A DNA stretch of 47,471 nucleotides from Mariniflexile sp. AS56 (GCF_030552475.1 NZ_JAUPED010000021.1:1-47471); one strand, 5' to 3'. Positions 14,795 to 24,910 are shown, counted from the stretch's first letter. Numbers and translations are program-made. Notes: a model not told the origin generated them from the sequence alone.

Positions 14795-17386
14795 ATGACA
14801 TTAAAAACTACACTAAATCATTGGGCTTTATTAAATCGCCTTTTCTTCAACACTTGCATTTTTACATTCATTATTTTATGTAATTATAATGGGTTTTCTC
14901 AAACCACTTATAATATTACAAGCCCTAGTCAACTTACTGCGGCTTTTTCACTAACACTTGCTCCAGGAGACACGGTTATTTTTGCAGATGGAACTTATAC
15001 TGCAAGTGCAACCATGAGATTTAATGGTGTAGGTACAGCAGCCAATCCTATTACATTGAAGGCGGCTACTCCTGGTGGCGTTAAATTTACCAACGGCCAA
15101 ACATTGAAAATTGGTGGAGAGTATTGTATTATTGATGGTTTTCACTGGAAAGGTGGTAATGGCGCTAGTAATTTTATTGAATTTAGAGACAGCTCTAATT
15201 ACGCTAACAATAGCATCCTTCAAAATTGTGTAGTTGATGGTTTACTCGGCACTAGCACTTCAACAGCGAGTATAAAACATAATTGGGTGGTGCTATACGG
15301 AACTTATAATACTGTAATTAACTGTTCATTTTTGAATAAAATGACCTCAGGAAATATGATTCTAGCTGAATATCAATTCAATGCATCTCCTGATGGCACG
15401 GGTACTCCAAATACACGTTGCGATGTAGTTGGCCATACCATTAGTAATAATTACTTCTATAACTATTCAAAAATTGACTCTAACTTAACTAATTCTGGTG
15501 ATAGTGAAACTATACGTATAGGTACAAGTGAATATCAAAACGTAAATAGTAACGCCATGGTTAGCAACAATTATTTTGTTCAAGCTGATGGTGAAAATGA
15601 AATTATCACAAATAAAAGTAAAGGTAACAGCTATATTAATAACACCTTTAGACGATGTAGAGGTTCTTTAGTGCTTCGTCATGGTTCACACACCACGGTT
15701 GATGGCAATTACTTTTTAGGTGAAGACGTTGATGGTACAGGAGGTATTAGAATTGTGGATAGCTACCAAACCGTTACTAATAATTATATTCAAGATTGTA
15801 TCACTGTTGGCGATAATGCTATATGGAATAACGGTATTACTTTTTTAGGAGGAAACGATAGCAGTGCGGTAGTTTGTACTTCGACAAGCATGTCTAATGG
15901 CTATCAAAAAGTGACAGACCTCAACCTATCTAATAATACAATTGTAAATACCAATGCCCCTTTATTCTTTAATATTAATACAGGTACAACCAAACCTCTT
16001 GGAACCGTTTCTAACAACCTAATTTATTTTGTTGATAGCGATCCAAATACAACTGCCGTTATTACAGGTAATACAACCTCTCCTATACCAATGGGTACAG
16101 CATTAACCTATGCTGCTAATATTTACAAAGGAACCACTTTAGGTGAAACAACTTACCCTGGGTTCTCTTTAGAAGCAGGTATTACCGCAACACAATCTGG
16201 TGAAATTTATACCCTCACAGGTACATCAGGTAAAGGTGCTAATATGAATAGTTACACACCAACAACAGATGCTATGGTTGGTCACGCAATTGGTGCTTGT
16301 TTTGTAGATAATTTAGGTGCTAACATTACTAATGGAGATTGTACTATTGTAATACCTGAAACTTTAGTTGTTGGTACTGTACCAGACTTTACAAACCTTG
16401 CTGGTAGCCAAAATGCTTCAGTGACTGCTAATGTAAGTTGGACTGCGCTATCAAACGATTCTTGGATCACTATTACCCCTACTTCAGGAACTGGTGATGC
16501 CACGGTTTCAGTAACAGTTACTGAGAATACAGGAACAGAAAGTAGAACGGGTACGGTTACTTTTTCACAAAACCCAGGAGGTGATAATATTGTTAGAACT
16601 TTAAATATATCACAAGATGCACCAGCACCACCAGATCCAAGAGATGGTTTAAACCTAATAAACAAGACTGCTGCAGATGCTGCTGTAAGTTATGTTTCTA
16701 ATGAAGAGGTAAATAGTACTAAGTTTAATTATGCCGTAAATAGCTTAGATAAAGATTTTAACACTCAATGGGCTGGAAATGGCGCATTAGATCCTGGAGG
16801 AAGCAACAATGCTATCATAATTTATGATTTAAAAGGCGCTTTTGATTTAGAATTGGTTGATATCGCTACCACCAGCGGAAAAACTTATAATTTACAAATT
16901 TGGGTATCTTCAACTGGTACTGCTGATACTGATTTTTCAAATCCATTTCCTGCTGGAGACCTTGCAAGTAACTCAGATGCATCATTCAAATCTTTTGTGC
17001 TTCCTTCTGCAGCAATCGGAACAAAATATGTTAAAATTATTGGTAATGGGCAAGTTGGAAGTACCAGTAGATTTACAACCTTACATGAAGTAGAATTTTA
17101 TAGCACATCAAACAGCCTTTCAATAGACGATAAAGGTTTAGCGAATCAAATAATCATGTTTCCAAACCCTGCTAAAGATTTTATAACACTTAAAAACATA
17201 AGAAATAATGTGAGTTTAATTCAAGTTTTCAGTCTTGATGGCCGAAAAGTGTTGGAGAAAGCTGTGAAATCTTCCGAATCTGAAATTAAATTAGATGTGT
17301 CATCTATTTCAAATGGTGCGTATCTTTTGAACACTTCAAATGCGGGTGTAACTAAACAATCTAAAATGATTATTGTTTCACATTAA
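14795..17386 (+). CDS. PL6-family (alginate lyase / chondroitinase B-like) secreted lyase with accessory domains
   Basis: The 863-residue protein has a signal peptide (to about residue 36). A right-handed beta-helix lyase domain (about 38-510) follows. NKSKGN (Lys 274) and LVLRHGSHTTVDGNYF (Arg 295) match the catalytic Lys and Arg of PL6 enzymes, with the usual spacing of 21. Next come a BACON-like Ig domain (about 523-608, SWITITPTSGTGDATVSVTV), a discoidin/F5-8-type carbohydrate-binding-like domain (about 615-770) and a Por sorting domain (about 785-863, MFPNPAKDFITL). It should be exported by type IX secretion and cleave alginate or a related uronate polymer. No SusC/SusD pair lies nearby. 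Confidence 0.88.
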   Translation: MTLKTTLNHWALLNRLFFNTCIFTFIILCNYNGFSQTTYNITSPSQLTAAFSLTLAPGDTVIFADGTYTASATMRFNGVGTAANPITLKAATPGGVKFTNGQTLKIGGEYCIIDGFHWKGGNGASNFIEFRDSSNYANNSILQNCVVDGLLGTSTSTASIKHNWVVLYGTYNTVINCSFLNKMTSGNMILAEYQFNASPDGTGTPNTRCDVVGHTISNNYFYNYSKIDSNLTNSGDSETIRIGTSEYQNVNSNAMVSNNYFVQADGENEIITNKSKGNSYINNTFRRCRGSLVLRHGSHTTVDGNYFLGEDVDGTGGIRIVDSYQTVTNNYIQDCITVGDNAIWNNGITFLGGNDSSAVVCTSTSMSNGYQKVTDLNLSNNTIVNTNAPLFFNINTGTTKPLGTVSNNLIYFVDSDPNTTAVITGNTTSPIPMGTALTYAANIYKGTTLGETTYPGFSLEAGITATQSGEIYTLTGTSGKGANMNSYTPTTDAMVGHAIGACFVDNLGANITNGDCTIVIPETLVVGTVPDFTNLAGSQNASVTANVSWTALSNDSWITITPTSGTGDATVSVTVTENTGTESRTGTVTFSQNPGGDNIVRTLNISQDAPAPPDPRDGLNLINKTAADAAVSYVSNEEVNSTKFNYAVNSLDKDFNTQWAGNGALDPGGSNNAIIIYDLKGAFDLELVDIATTSGKTYNLQIWVSSTGTADTDFSNPFPAGDLASNSDASFKSFVLPSAAIGTKYVKIIGNGQVGSTSRFTTLHEVEFYSTSNSLSIDDKGLANQIIMFPNPAKDFITLKNIRNNVSLIQVFSLDGRKVLEKAVKSSESEIKLDVSSISNGAYLLNTSNAGVTKQSKMIIVSH

Positions 17387-17404
17387 TCATCAAAATTAAG
17401 TTTT

Positions 17405-17460
17405 AAAAGTTTCATTTTATTTAAATATGATATCTTCGTATTAAATAAAATGAAACTTTT
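17405..17460 (+). terminator. 20-bp stem terminator abutting trmL
   Basis: Arms 17405-17424 and 17441-17460 are perfect complements (AAAAGTTTCATTTTATTTAA) around a 16-base loop, followed by three more T and then the trmL ATG at 17464. It should end the lyase transcript. The loop contains TATCTTCG, close to a -7 box, which could serve trmL. Confidence 0.8.
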
Positions 17461-17463
17461 TTT

Positions 17464-17913
17464 ATGCCCTTAAATATCGTACTTATAGAGCCCGAAATAC
17501 CAAATAACACAGGTAACATTGGCCGTTTGGCTTTAGCTTCTGGTTCTACGCTGCACTTAGTTAAACCCTTTGGATTTAAAATAGATGACACCCGTTTAAA
17601 ACGTGCTGGTTTGGATTATTGGAAACATGTCGATATTATTTATTACGAAAATATGGATGCGTTTTTCACTAAAAACAAGGGGCAAAATATGGCGTTTCTT
17701 TCCAGTCATGGTAGCAAAAACCACTGGGATATTCCTTTTGAAGATAATTTGTTTTTAATATTCGGTAAAGAATCGGTTGGCTTGCCTAAATCCATTATTG
17801 AAACACAGTCAAATCACTTATATAAAATACCCATTTATAGTGACCAAGTTCGAAGTTTGAATTTGGCAAATGCCGTTGCCATAGTTGTTTATGAAGGTTT
17901 AAAACATTTATAA
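17464..17913 (+). CDS. trmL: tRNA (cytidine(34)-2'-O)-methyltransferase
   Basis: The 149-residue SPOUT-fold enzyme methylates the wobble ribose of tRNA-Leu isoacceptors. The family opening LNIVLIEPEIPNNTGNIGRL, the LVKPFGF and LDYWKHVDI segments, and the knot motif LIFGKESVGLPKSII with IPIYSDQVRSLNLANAVAI are all present. Length is normal for the single-domain TrmL. It stands alone, directly behind the lyase terminator. Confidence 0.94.
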   Translation: MPLNIVLIEPEIPNNTGNIGRLALASGSTLHLVKPFGFKIDDTRLKRAGLDYWKHVDIIYYENMDAFFTKNKGQNMAFLSSHGSKNHWDIPFEDNLFLIFGKESVGLPKSIIETQSNHLYKIPIYSDQVRSLNLANAVAIVVYEGLKHL

Positions 17914-17991
17914 CAAAAAAAATAACGGCCATTAAACCTTTTTTAAATTTAATAGTCCAAGTGCTAATTAACAGTTTAATAATTTAAAAAA

Positions 17992-18306
17992 ATGAAAACA
18001 ACAATCTTAAAATTCGGTGTATTAACACTAGCCTTATTCGCTTTTTCTCAAGTAAACGCTCAAGACAAAAAGCAACCAGATCCTGAAAAAATGTTTGCTT
18101 CTTATGATGCTAATGAAGATAAGGTGATTTCTTTAGATGAATTTAAATCTAAAAAAAGAAAAAATGAAATGAAGCCTGAAGCTCTTGAAAAAAGATACGC
18201 AGCTATGGATGCAAATTCTGATGGTTCTGTAACTTTTGAAGAGTTTAAAACGTCTATGGCCAAAGGCAGAGGCGGAAAAGAAGGCGGAAAGAAAAAACAA
18301 GGATAG
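17992..18306 (+). CDS. Small exported EF-hand protein
   Basis: The 104-residue protein has a signal peptide (about 1-23, ending VNAQ) and two EF-hand loops. The first is DANEDKVISLDE and the second DANSDGSVTFEE, both with acidic ligands at the usual positions, so it should bind calcium in the envelope. The tail is rich in Lys and Gly. No partner is evident from neighbours. Confidence 0.88.
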   Translation: MKTTILKFGVLTLALFAFSQVNAQDKKQPDPEKMFASYDANEDKVISLDEFKSKKRKNEMKPEALEKRYAAMDANSDGSVTFEEFKTSMAKGRGGKEGGKKKQG

Positions 18307-18327
18307 TTAGTTGTTTATCACATATAG

Positions 18328-18361
18328 AAAAAGGTTCAAGTTAATTACTTGAACCTTTTTT
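18328..18361. terminator. Bidirectional terminator between EF-hand gene and VF530 gene
   Basis: A 14-bp stem (AAAAAGGTTCAAGT 18328-18341 with its complement from 18347) encloses a 5-base loop and is followed by a T-run. A-runs and T-runs on both sides allow use by both convergent genes. It overlaps the last codons of the minus-strand gene ending at 18341. Confidence 0.85.
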
Positions 18362-18586
18362 ATTATCATTCTTTTTAAGCATGTTTAGATACATGGTTTC
18401 CACTTTCGTTCTTGCCCAGGGCGTACGCCTTAAAAACTTCAAACTCGATTTTACCGTTGGGTTATCATTAAAACAATTAATTTTAATGGTATAGCCCATA
18501 TATTCCCAACCATAATGTGCCACCAAATCATTAATAATTTGTTCTAGCTTTATGCCATGAAGGGGGTTATTGGGTTGTGATTCCAT
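18341..18586 (-). CDS. VF530 family (DUF2132) small DNA-binding-like protein
   Basis: The 81-residue protein shows the family pattern [43 protein letters not shown] and KVETMYL. VF530 proteins are small and conserved, with a proposed DNA-binding fold but no settled role. Its start overlaps the end of the upstream gene by 20 bases, so it is translated from the helicase operon. Confidence 0.88.
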   Translation of the reverse strand: MESQPNNPLHGIKLEQIINDLVAHYGWEYMGYTIKINCFNDNPTVKSSLKFLRRTPWARTKVETMYLNMLKKNDNKKGSSN

Positions 18587-18791
18587 TTACTAAATCTCTT
18601 ATTTTTACAGCCTTTTCAAAATGGTCTAACTTATGGTCTTTAATCCACCACGTGGCGGCTTCCATTAACAAGTCTGGATTGTTATTTTTATTCTCAAAAA
18701 ACGCATAAAAAGACACACCAACTAGCGTGCCTTTTTTGGCTATTTTTTCATTACAAATTTTAATAATTTTAGCTTTTAAAGGAGCTGTCAT
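18567..18791 (-). CDS. Small conserved protein, probably DUF6500 family
   Basis: The 74-residue protein has no signal or membrane segment. Features are a basic N-terminal helix ([17 protein letters not shown]), [25 protein letters not shown] and [14 protein letters not shown] recall this pattern from proteins labelled DUF6500, but with limited certainty. It starts 5 bases after the helicase stop and overlaps the next gene, so it belongs to the helicase operon. Function unknown. Confidence 0.6.
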   Translation of the reverse strand: MTAPLKAKIIKICNEKIAKKGTLVGVSFYAFFENKNNNPDLLMEAATWWIKDHKLDHFEKAVKIRDLVNGITTQ

Positions 18792-18796
18792 TATAT

Positions 18797-20092
18797 TTAA
18801 TTGCTTCTATCGTTTCTTCGTCTGTCGTTATTACGTTTTGGACGACGGCTACTATCATTCTTTTTAGTATTCGAATTGGCAGAGCGCTCGTTGTTTCTAG
18901 AGCGGTTTCCACCTCCACCACCACGTTGTTGGCGCTTTTCTGGTTGGGTTGAGGCATTTGGGTCGGGTTCAAAACCTTCTACTATTTCAACAGGAATTTT
19001 AATACCTACTAATTTTTCAATATCACGTAAATACACAGTTTCATCGGCACTAACCAATGAAAGTGCTTCACCACTAGCTCCTGCTCTACCTGTTCTACCA
19101 ATACGGTGCACATAATCTTCAGAGATATTAGGCAACTCAAAATTAATAACGTGTGGTAATAATGGAATATCCAAACCACGAGCAGCAATATCTGTTGCTA
19201 CTAAAACACTTACGCTACCATTTTTAAAACCACCTAAAGCCTTGGTACGTGCGCCTTGACTTTTGTTTCCATGTATAGCGGCGGCTTTAATACCTGCCTT
19301 AGCCATTTTTTCACATAGTTTATTGGCGCCATGTTTGGTACGTGTAAATACCAATACTTGTTTCCAGTTACCATCTGAAATTAACTTAATAATCAAATCG
19401 GTTTTTAAGCCTTTGGCAACACGATATACTTTTTGGGTAATAGCATCAACCGTTGTGTTTTCTGGAGTCGCTTCTACTTGCACTGGGTTGCTTAAAATAC
19501 CATGTGCTAGTTTCTTTATATCTGGAGAAAAAGTCGCCGAAAACATCAGGTTTTGACGTTTTGCTGGCATCATTTTAATAACACGTTCTATATCACGTAA
19601 AAATCCCATATCTAACATACGGTCGGCTTCATCTAAAACCAAAATCTCAACACGCTTTAAGGATATGTGATTCTGATTTATTAAATCTAGTAAACGTCCT
19701 GGAGTTGCTACCAAGATATCAACACCTTGACGAATGGTGGCGACTTGTGGATTTTGATTCACACCACCAAAAATAACGGCGCTGCGTAATTCTAAAAATT
19801 CACTATACTCTCTTACGTTAGCATATACCTGTGCTGCTAATTCACGCGTAGGCGTTAAAATTAAGGCACGAATGGGTCTGTATTTTTCTTTCGGATTTTC
19901 TGATAGAATATGTAAAAGCGGTAATGTAAAACCTGCTGTTTTACCCGTTCCTGTTTGAGCACTTGCCAATACATCTTTACCTTGTAATATGTGTGGAATT
20001 GCTTTTTGTTGAATAGGACTTGGAGTAGTGTATCCCTTTTTGCTAATAGCTTTTAGCAAGGCTTGAGATAAGCCTAATGAGTTAAATTGCAT
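18797..20092 (-). CDS. DEAD-box ATP-dependent RNA helicase, RhlE-like
   Basis: The 431-residue protein has the full DEAD-box core: Q motif ([12 protein letters not shown]), motif [28 protein letters not shown], motif [11 protein letters not shown], motif III FSATFS, the second-domain [18 protein letters not shown] and motif [12 protein letters not shown]. The C-terminal tail (about 375-431) is a low-complexity Arg/Asn/Gly/Ser region that probably binds RNA. It likely remodels ribosome precursors or structured mRNA. An 83-base gap lies between the start codon and an upstream TATCTTTG box, a long leader as in cold-induced helicases. Confidence 0.93.
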   Translation of the reverse strand: MQFNSLGLSQALLKAISKKGYTTPSPIQQKAIPHILQGKDVLASAQTGTGKTAGFTLPLLHILSENPKEKYRPIRALILTPTRELAAQVYANVREYSEFLELRSAVIFGGVNQNPQVATIRQGVDILVATPGRLLDLINQNHISLKRVEILVLDEADRMLDMGFLRDIERVIKMMPAKRQNLMFSATFSPDIKKLAHGILSNPVQVEATPENTTVDAITQKVYRVAKGLKTDLIIKLISDGNWKQVLVFTRTKHGANKLCEKMAKAGIKAAAIHGNKSQGARTKALGGFKNGSVSVLVATDIAARGLDIPLLPHVINFELPNISEDYVHRIGRTGRAGASGEALSLVSADETVYLRDIEKLVGIKIPVEIVEGFEPDPNASTQPEKRQQRGGGGGNRSRNNERSANSNTKKNDSSRRPKRNNDRRRNDRSN

Positions 20093-20520
20093 ATAAATTG
20101 TTTGGTAGCCCTTAGTTGGGCATTTTGAGATGACAATCTATAAACTAAATATCACCTCTATTTTTAATTAAGCAACAAAGATACTGTTATTTATTTAGAT
20201 TGTTAGAAAGGGCTTTATATTGATTGTTTAATGGAAATGGTCAATTATCAAAATAATGCCTTACTTAGAACAAAACCGTTTCACAATGCAATTTGATGAA
20301 TACAAATTATAAAGTCCTAATAATGAGTTACATTCAAAGAATAATCATTACATTAGGTTATATAAAACACTCTCATTCAACAATTTACTATCTAATCAAT
20401 AGAGAAAAAATAAATACTTCGGATTGGCCAACCTAAATGGCTACATAATAATATACAGACTCTCCCTAGATCTAGTCGCTATAATTGAATTATAACATTA
20501 CGAATCTAAACAAGTACATT
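20093..20520. other. Intergenic region with helicase -7 box
   Basis: This 428-base region separates the helicase and the decayed methyltransferase gene. On the minus strand 20176-20183 reads TATCTTTG, a good -7 box for the helicase, but no TTG lies at the usual distance. The remainder is AT-rich with no coding frame or clear repeat. Confidence 0.5.
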
Positions 20521-21180
20521 ATGAATCCAACGAATGAAAATCAAATAAATCCTTCCAAAATATTACAAATTGGAATGGGATTTTGGGTCTCTAAAACCCT
20601 TCTAACAGCTGTTAACCTAGGCTTATTTACACACCTAGCCAAAGGCGCCTTATCGGGTCAATCTATTCAAAATAAATTAGGTCTAAACCGTAGGTCGCTC
20701 TTCGATTTTCTAGATACCTTAGTCGCATTAGGCTTTCTTCAACGCACAGGTTTAAAAGAAACAGCTATTTATACTAATGCGAACGATTGTAACTTATTTT
20801 TAGACAAAACCAAGCTACATAAGTGGCATATTAGAAATGTCTAATAATAGATTATTTTCTTTTTGGAATGATTTGGAAACCTGCCTAAAAACAGGCCTAC
20901 CAGAAAACGAGACAAAAAATGGAGGGCCGTCGCTGTTTGAGGCTATTTATGCCAAGGAAGACCGCCTTCGTGAGTTTATACATGGTATGGGCGGTATACA
21001 AACTTCATGAAACTATCCCATGATTTTGATTTTTCCAAATATAAAACACTTTGCGATGTTGGCGGATCTGGAGCAAACCTGTCCATGCATATCGCCAAAA
21101 ACAACAGCCATATGCAGTGTACTTCTTTCGATCTACCAGCAGTAGCTCCCATAGCTAAAGAAAATGTCTTCAAAAAAAAA
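20521..21180 (+). pseudogene. Decayed O-methyltransferase (two frameshifts, truncated)
   Basis: Reading starts at ATG 20521 (MNPTNENQINPSKILQIGMG) with the dimerisation and winged-helix region of a small-molecule O-methyltransferase. Near 20812 the frame is lost; the following text continues in the next frame (GILEMSNNRLFSFWNDLE) to about 20995. It then returns to the first frame (NFMKLSHDFDFSKYKTLCDVGGSGANL), which holds the SAM-binding motif. The catalytic C-terminal third is missing; the sequence runs into a terminator hairpin at 21178. It is almost certainly inactive. A TTG at 20485 could extend the start but is unlikely. Confidence 0.82.
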
Positions 21181-21214
21181 GCGCCCAATTATATCGCTAT
21201 AATTGGGGCGCTTT
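21178..21214 (-). terminator. Terminator of the DUF4331-TPR-TonB receptor transcript
   Basis: Arms AAAGCGCCCAATTATA (21178-21193) and its complement (21198-21214, one bulged base) enclose TCGC. On the minus strand the hairpin is followed by nine T, so it most likely ends the receptor transcript, about 127 bases beyond the stop. It overlaps the broken end of the methyltransferase remnant. Confidence 0.75.
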
Positions 21215-21340
21215 CACTAACAAAAAAACCAAAAACCAAACTCTTCAAAAGGTTTTTAAAACCACTATTTTTTTATTTATTAATATCTTATTTTTTTCTT
21301 CTAATGAATCCCTCAATTAAAAGTATGACTCTTTTATATT

Positions 21341-23566
21341 TTAAAATGTATAGGTTATACTTCCTTTAATAGAAAATGGTGTTCCTGGTGTAAAGTGAAT
21401 TTCCTCAACGGATTGAGCTTCATTTTGAAGTCTCGATTCAGTAGCGAACTGAGTTTCATTCCATTCAGTATTAAATAAATTTTCAATAACCAATCCTAAA
21501 GTGATGTTACTAAATTTGTAATTGGCATTAAAATCGGTTACAAAATAACCATTTGCTACAATGCTATTATCTTCATTTGCCGGTCTGTCGTCCACATATC
21601 TGTAATTCATACTGCCTGAGAAACCTTGCAAATCATTAATAGACAAGCCTCCTGCCATGGTAAAATCAGGTGCCAACGGAATATAATTTTGTCCGCTTAC
21701 CTCTTCAATACTGCGAGCATGTGTATAAGTGGCATCGGTATCAAAAAACAACCATTTATTTAATTGGAATCGTACACCTAAATCACCTCCATAACGCGCC
21801 GTTTTTCCGCTAGGTTCTACAATACCCGCATCTCCTACATACACAAACTCCTGTTCTAAAAACAAATACCATAATGCTGAATTAACAATAAGTTTAGGTG
21901 CAGGTTTCCAGGTAGTTCCTAAATCCAAACCATACGATCGTGGCAACACTTCTTTACCTTGTTGACTAACAACCACACGAGTATCGTTTGAATGAAAGCC
22001 TATACCAGATTTTAAGTACAGTTGCAAATTGGATGCAGCATCAAGATAGAAGTTAAGTTTCGGACTTAAAATAGTTTTTGTTTCAGCTTGAGATGTATAG
22101 TTGGCTTGCAACTTATCATGATACTGAAACTTAAAATAATCTAAACGTAATGCTGGGGCTATTTTAAATTTACCAAAATTAAACTGCATATTAGAAAACG
22201 CACTTAGATTGGTTTGGTTTAAATCACCTAATTGAATTTGTTCTAAAATAGTACTACGGTTTAAAGTATGAGATAACTCAATATCATTAATAATATCATG
22301 CCTTAAGCTAATACCCGATGTGGTTGTAAGCTCGGTAGTTCCTAAACGCAATTCATTAGTTACAGATGTATTAAAACCTAATATACTTCGGTCTTCTTTT
22401 TGTTTAATTTGATCGCCATTAGCAGCATCTTCTAAAAAAAACGTGAAATTTGAATATAGCTCAAATCCATAATGCGAATAAAACACATTGGTTTTTAAGA
22501 TTGAATTATCTGAAATGTATTTATTAAATTCTACATTGAAATTGGTGCGTTCTGTGTTACCTCCTTCGGTATCATCAATAGATCCAAAACGGGTAATATT
22601 TCCGTTATCAACCTCACGCTGTGGAATTTGTCCAGAAGCATCCCACCTACTTGTAAAATGTGAAAAGCTTAATGATAGCTTATCGTTATTAGGCGAAAAA
22701 CTTACATATTTCCCAAATAGATTCAGCCTATTAAAGTTTTGAGGAGACTCATAAGGACCATCATTAGCAATATACTCCGTTGCTAAATAAGCATTTTGAT
22801 TTTTAGTAGTTTCCAACAAGTTAAACAAACCTAAGGTCCGAACACTATTAAATTGACCTACAGATAAAGACACTGAACTTTCTTTTAAATAATCTTTAGT
22901 TGCAAAATCAACATAGCCAGCAGTGGCAAAATCGCCATGATTAGCATAGTACGACCCTTTACCAAAGTCTATTTTATTAACCGTTTCTGGTATTACAAAA
23001 TGTAAGTCGCTATACCCTTGCCCATGTGCATGCGATACCATATTTATAGGCATCCCATCAACAGATAGTGAGATATCAGTACCATGGTCTATATCAAAAC
23101 CTCTTAAAAAAATTTGTTCTGCTTTACCTCCCCCTGCATGTTGACCGATTATTAAACCAGGTACTTTTCGCAATATTTCTTGAGAAGAATTCACGGGATT
23201 ATTTTTTATATCCAACCTAGTAATACTACTTACTGGATTTAAGGTTTCAGTAATAACCAATTCCTCTAATTGAAACGACTTTTCTTTTAAAGAAACAATT
23301 AACTTACTATTAAAATTTGAAGCATTCAAAGCAATGCTTTTATTTTGAAAACCTAAAAGCCCAAATCTTATTGAATCTCCCACAGTATTATTATCTAAAA
23401 CAAACACACCGTTTTCAGAAGAATGGGCATGACTTTTTGAGTTTAAATTATAAACATATGCAGCTTCTAAAGGTTGATTAGCTTCATTAACTATTACACC
23501 TTTTATTTGTTGCGCGCTTGAAACAGTTACAATTGCTAATAAAAAAACAAGTAGACTTAATTTCAT
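21341..23566 (-). CDS. TonB-dependent outer-membrane receptor with histidine-rich plug
   Basis: The 741-residue protein has a signal peptide (1-19) and a carboxypeptidase-like regulatory domain (about 20-95). The plug (about 110-225) includes IFLRGFDIDHGTDISLSVDG and then SHAHGQGYSDLHF, with histidines at about 161, 179, 181 and 189. The rest is a beta-barrel ending in an aromatic residue (ITYTF). It is the last gene of a run with the TPR lipoprotein (9 bases upstream) and the split DUF4331 pair. The substrate is unknown. The His cluster could suggest a metal or metal complex, but that is speculation. Confidence 0.9.
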   Translation of the reverse strand: MKLSLLVFLLAIVTVSSAQQIKGVIVNEANQPLEAAYVYNLNSKSHAHSSENGVFVLDNNTVGDSIRFGLLGFQNKSIALNASNFNSKLIVSLKEKSFQLEELVITETLNPVSSITRLDIKNNPVNSSQEILRKVPGLIIGQHAGGGKAEQIFLRGFDIDHGTDISLSVDGMPINMVSHAHGQGYSDLHFVIPETVNKIDFGKGSYYANHGDFATAGYVDFATKDYLKESSVSLSVGQFNSVRTLGLFNLLETTKNQNAYLATEYIANDGPYESPQNFNRLNLFGKYVSFSPNNDKLSLSFSHFTSRWDASGQIPQREVDNGNITRFGSIDDTEGGNTERTNFNVEFNKYISDNSILKTNVFYSHYGFELYSNFTFFLEDAANGDQIKQKEDRSILGFNTSVTNELRLGTTELTTTSGISLRHDIINDIELSHTLNRSTILEQIQLGDLNQTNLSAFSNMQFNFGKFKIAPALRLDYFKFQYHDKLQANYTSQAETKTILSPKLNFYLDAASNLQLYLKSGIGFHSNDTRVVVSQQGKEVLPRSYGLDLGTTWKPAPKLIVNSALWYLFLEQEFVYVGDAGIVEPSGKTARYGGDLGVRFQLNKWLFFDTDATYTHARSIEEVSGQNYIPLAPDFTMAGGLSINDLQGFSGSMNYRYVDDRPANEDNSIVANGYFVTDFNANYKFSNITLGLVIENLFNTEWNETQFATESRLQNEAQSVEEIHFTPGTPFSIKGSITYTF

Positions 23567-23575
23567 GAGGTTTCT

Positions 23576-24865
23576 TTAAATTTTATTGATTTCAACTTCC
23601 ATTAATGGACCAAGTTCGTAAATACTTTCTAATAAATCTGCTTTCAAATTTTCAGCCTGCTTTAATTTTCCATTAGCTTTATAAACTTCCGCTAAATGAT
23701 ATAAGGCTTTAGGCTCTGATGTTTTTCCAGAAACATGTTGCTCCATAATTTCTAAAGCTTGTTGTGTTTGACCTTTTTTATGGTAAGTCCATGCTAACAA
23801 ATCATAAGATAAAGGTGTTGGTCTATTACTAATTTCTGTTTGAGCAATCGCTAAAGCTTCATCTAAATTTTCTGAAGTATTCGCATATAACACCACATTG
23901 TAAGCATTATACATATCGCCATACATGGCGTTTTTAACAGCTGTTTTATAAAGTGCCAACTGTTCATTTTTCATAGTTTCATCACCTTTATACTCAGCTA
24001 TTTCAGCTTTTAACAAATAGTAATCGGGTGCATTATAGGTTTTAGTTACGGTATTTAATATGCGTAAAGCTTCGTCTGGGTTTTTCTCGTGTGCATACAC
24101 AATCCATGCGATGCCTTTCTTAGCGTACGCATCATTAGGGAATAACTCTAAAGCTTTCATAAAATGATTGTAAGACGCTTCAATATCACCATGATGCCCA
24201 TAAAAATCACCTAAATTGGTATAAACCCATTGCTTTGTACTTGGCACGTTTGAAAACTCTGCATTGTCTCTAGCTTTTTCTAAATACTTGATGGCTGCAT
24301 CTAAGTTACCTCTGTGATCACTCCATTTGGCCACACGTATTAAATAATCAAAATCTCTATCATCGCTAAAAGCATCTAAATAGCCTTTTGCTAATTCATA
24401 ATTACCTAATTCTAAATGCACATCGAATAGCATTTTTTGAGTACCCTCTAATTTATCGCCATTAGCTTCTGCTTTATTTAATAAAACTAAGGCTTCCTTA
24501 AATTTATGTTGTGAGATATAGTTTGCTGCAAGTCCCTTTAAGAACCCTGAATTATTTTGGTTTGTAATGTCGTTAAGCTCTAAATAAGAAGCTTCGGCAT
24601 TTATAAGGTATTTGATATCTCCTGTTATAGCGAATAATTGGCTATAAGCACTGGCTATTTTAGCTAAATATGGAAATTGATTGGGTTGCTTATCTAACTT
24701 TTGTTGCCAGAAGTTAAGTTCTGCATGTGCGTTTTCCAACGCTGTAGTATCTGAAGATTCTAAGTAAACATTATAGGCTTCACTATTGGTTATTTGTTTT
24801 GAAGATGTTGTACAACTTAACGCGGACGCAAGTACACAAAACATCATTATAACTTGTAATTTCAT
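23576..24865 (-). CDS. TPR-repeat lipoprotein linked to DUF4331 and TonB receptor
   Basis: I start at ATG 24865 (MKLQVIMMFCVLASALSC), which gives a good lipobox with Cys at 18 and 429 residues. An in-frame start at 24922 would put 19 mostly basic and polar residues in front of the signal. At least six TPR-like units follow, for example WVYTNLGDFYGHHGDIEASYNHFMKALELFP and KALYHLAEVYKANGKLKQAENL. The protein should be an envelope scaffold. It is translated 9 bases before the receptor start and lies after the DUF4331 pair with a 275-base gap that includes a strong inverted repeat. Confidence 0.82.
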   Translation of the reverse strand: MKLQVIMMFCVLASALSCTTSSKQITNSEAYNVYLESSDTTALENAHAELNFWQQKLDKQPNQFPYLAKIASAYSQLFAITGDIKYLINAEASYLELNDITNQNNSGFLKGLAANYISQHKFKEALVLLNKAEANGDKLEGTQKMLFDVHLELGNYELAKGYLDAFSDDRDFDYLIRVAKWSDHRGNLDAAIKYLEKARDNAEFSNVPSTKQWVYTNLGDFYGHHGDIEASYNHFMKALELFPNDAYAKKGIAWIVYAHEKNPDEALRILNTVTKTYNAPDYYLLKAEIAEYKGDETMKNEQLALYKTAVKNAMYGDMYNAYNVVLYANTSENLDEALAIAQTEISNRPTPLSYDLLAWTYHKKGQTQQALEIMEQHVSGKTSEPKALYHLAEVYKANGKLKQAENLKADLLESIYELGPLMEVEINKI

Positions 24866-24910
24866 GGTCTTTGTTTTTTCGGTTTTTGTTTTTTGTTTTT
24901 GTTTGATAAA

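Noticed and set aside
20976-21369. Intact gene 21007-21369 with a SAM-binding start
   Set aside because: Only the first 58 or so residues resemble a methyltransferase; the rest is the terminator and A/T-rich spacer read as protein. It belongs to the decayed gene.
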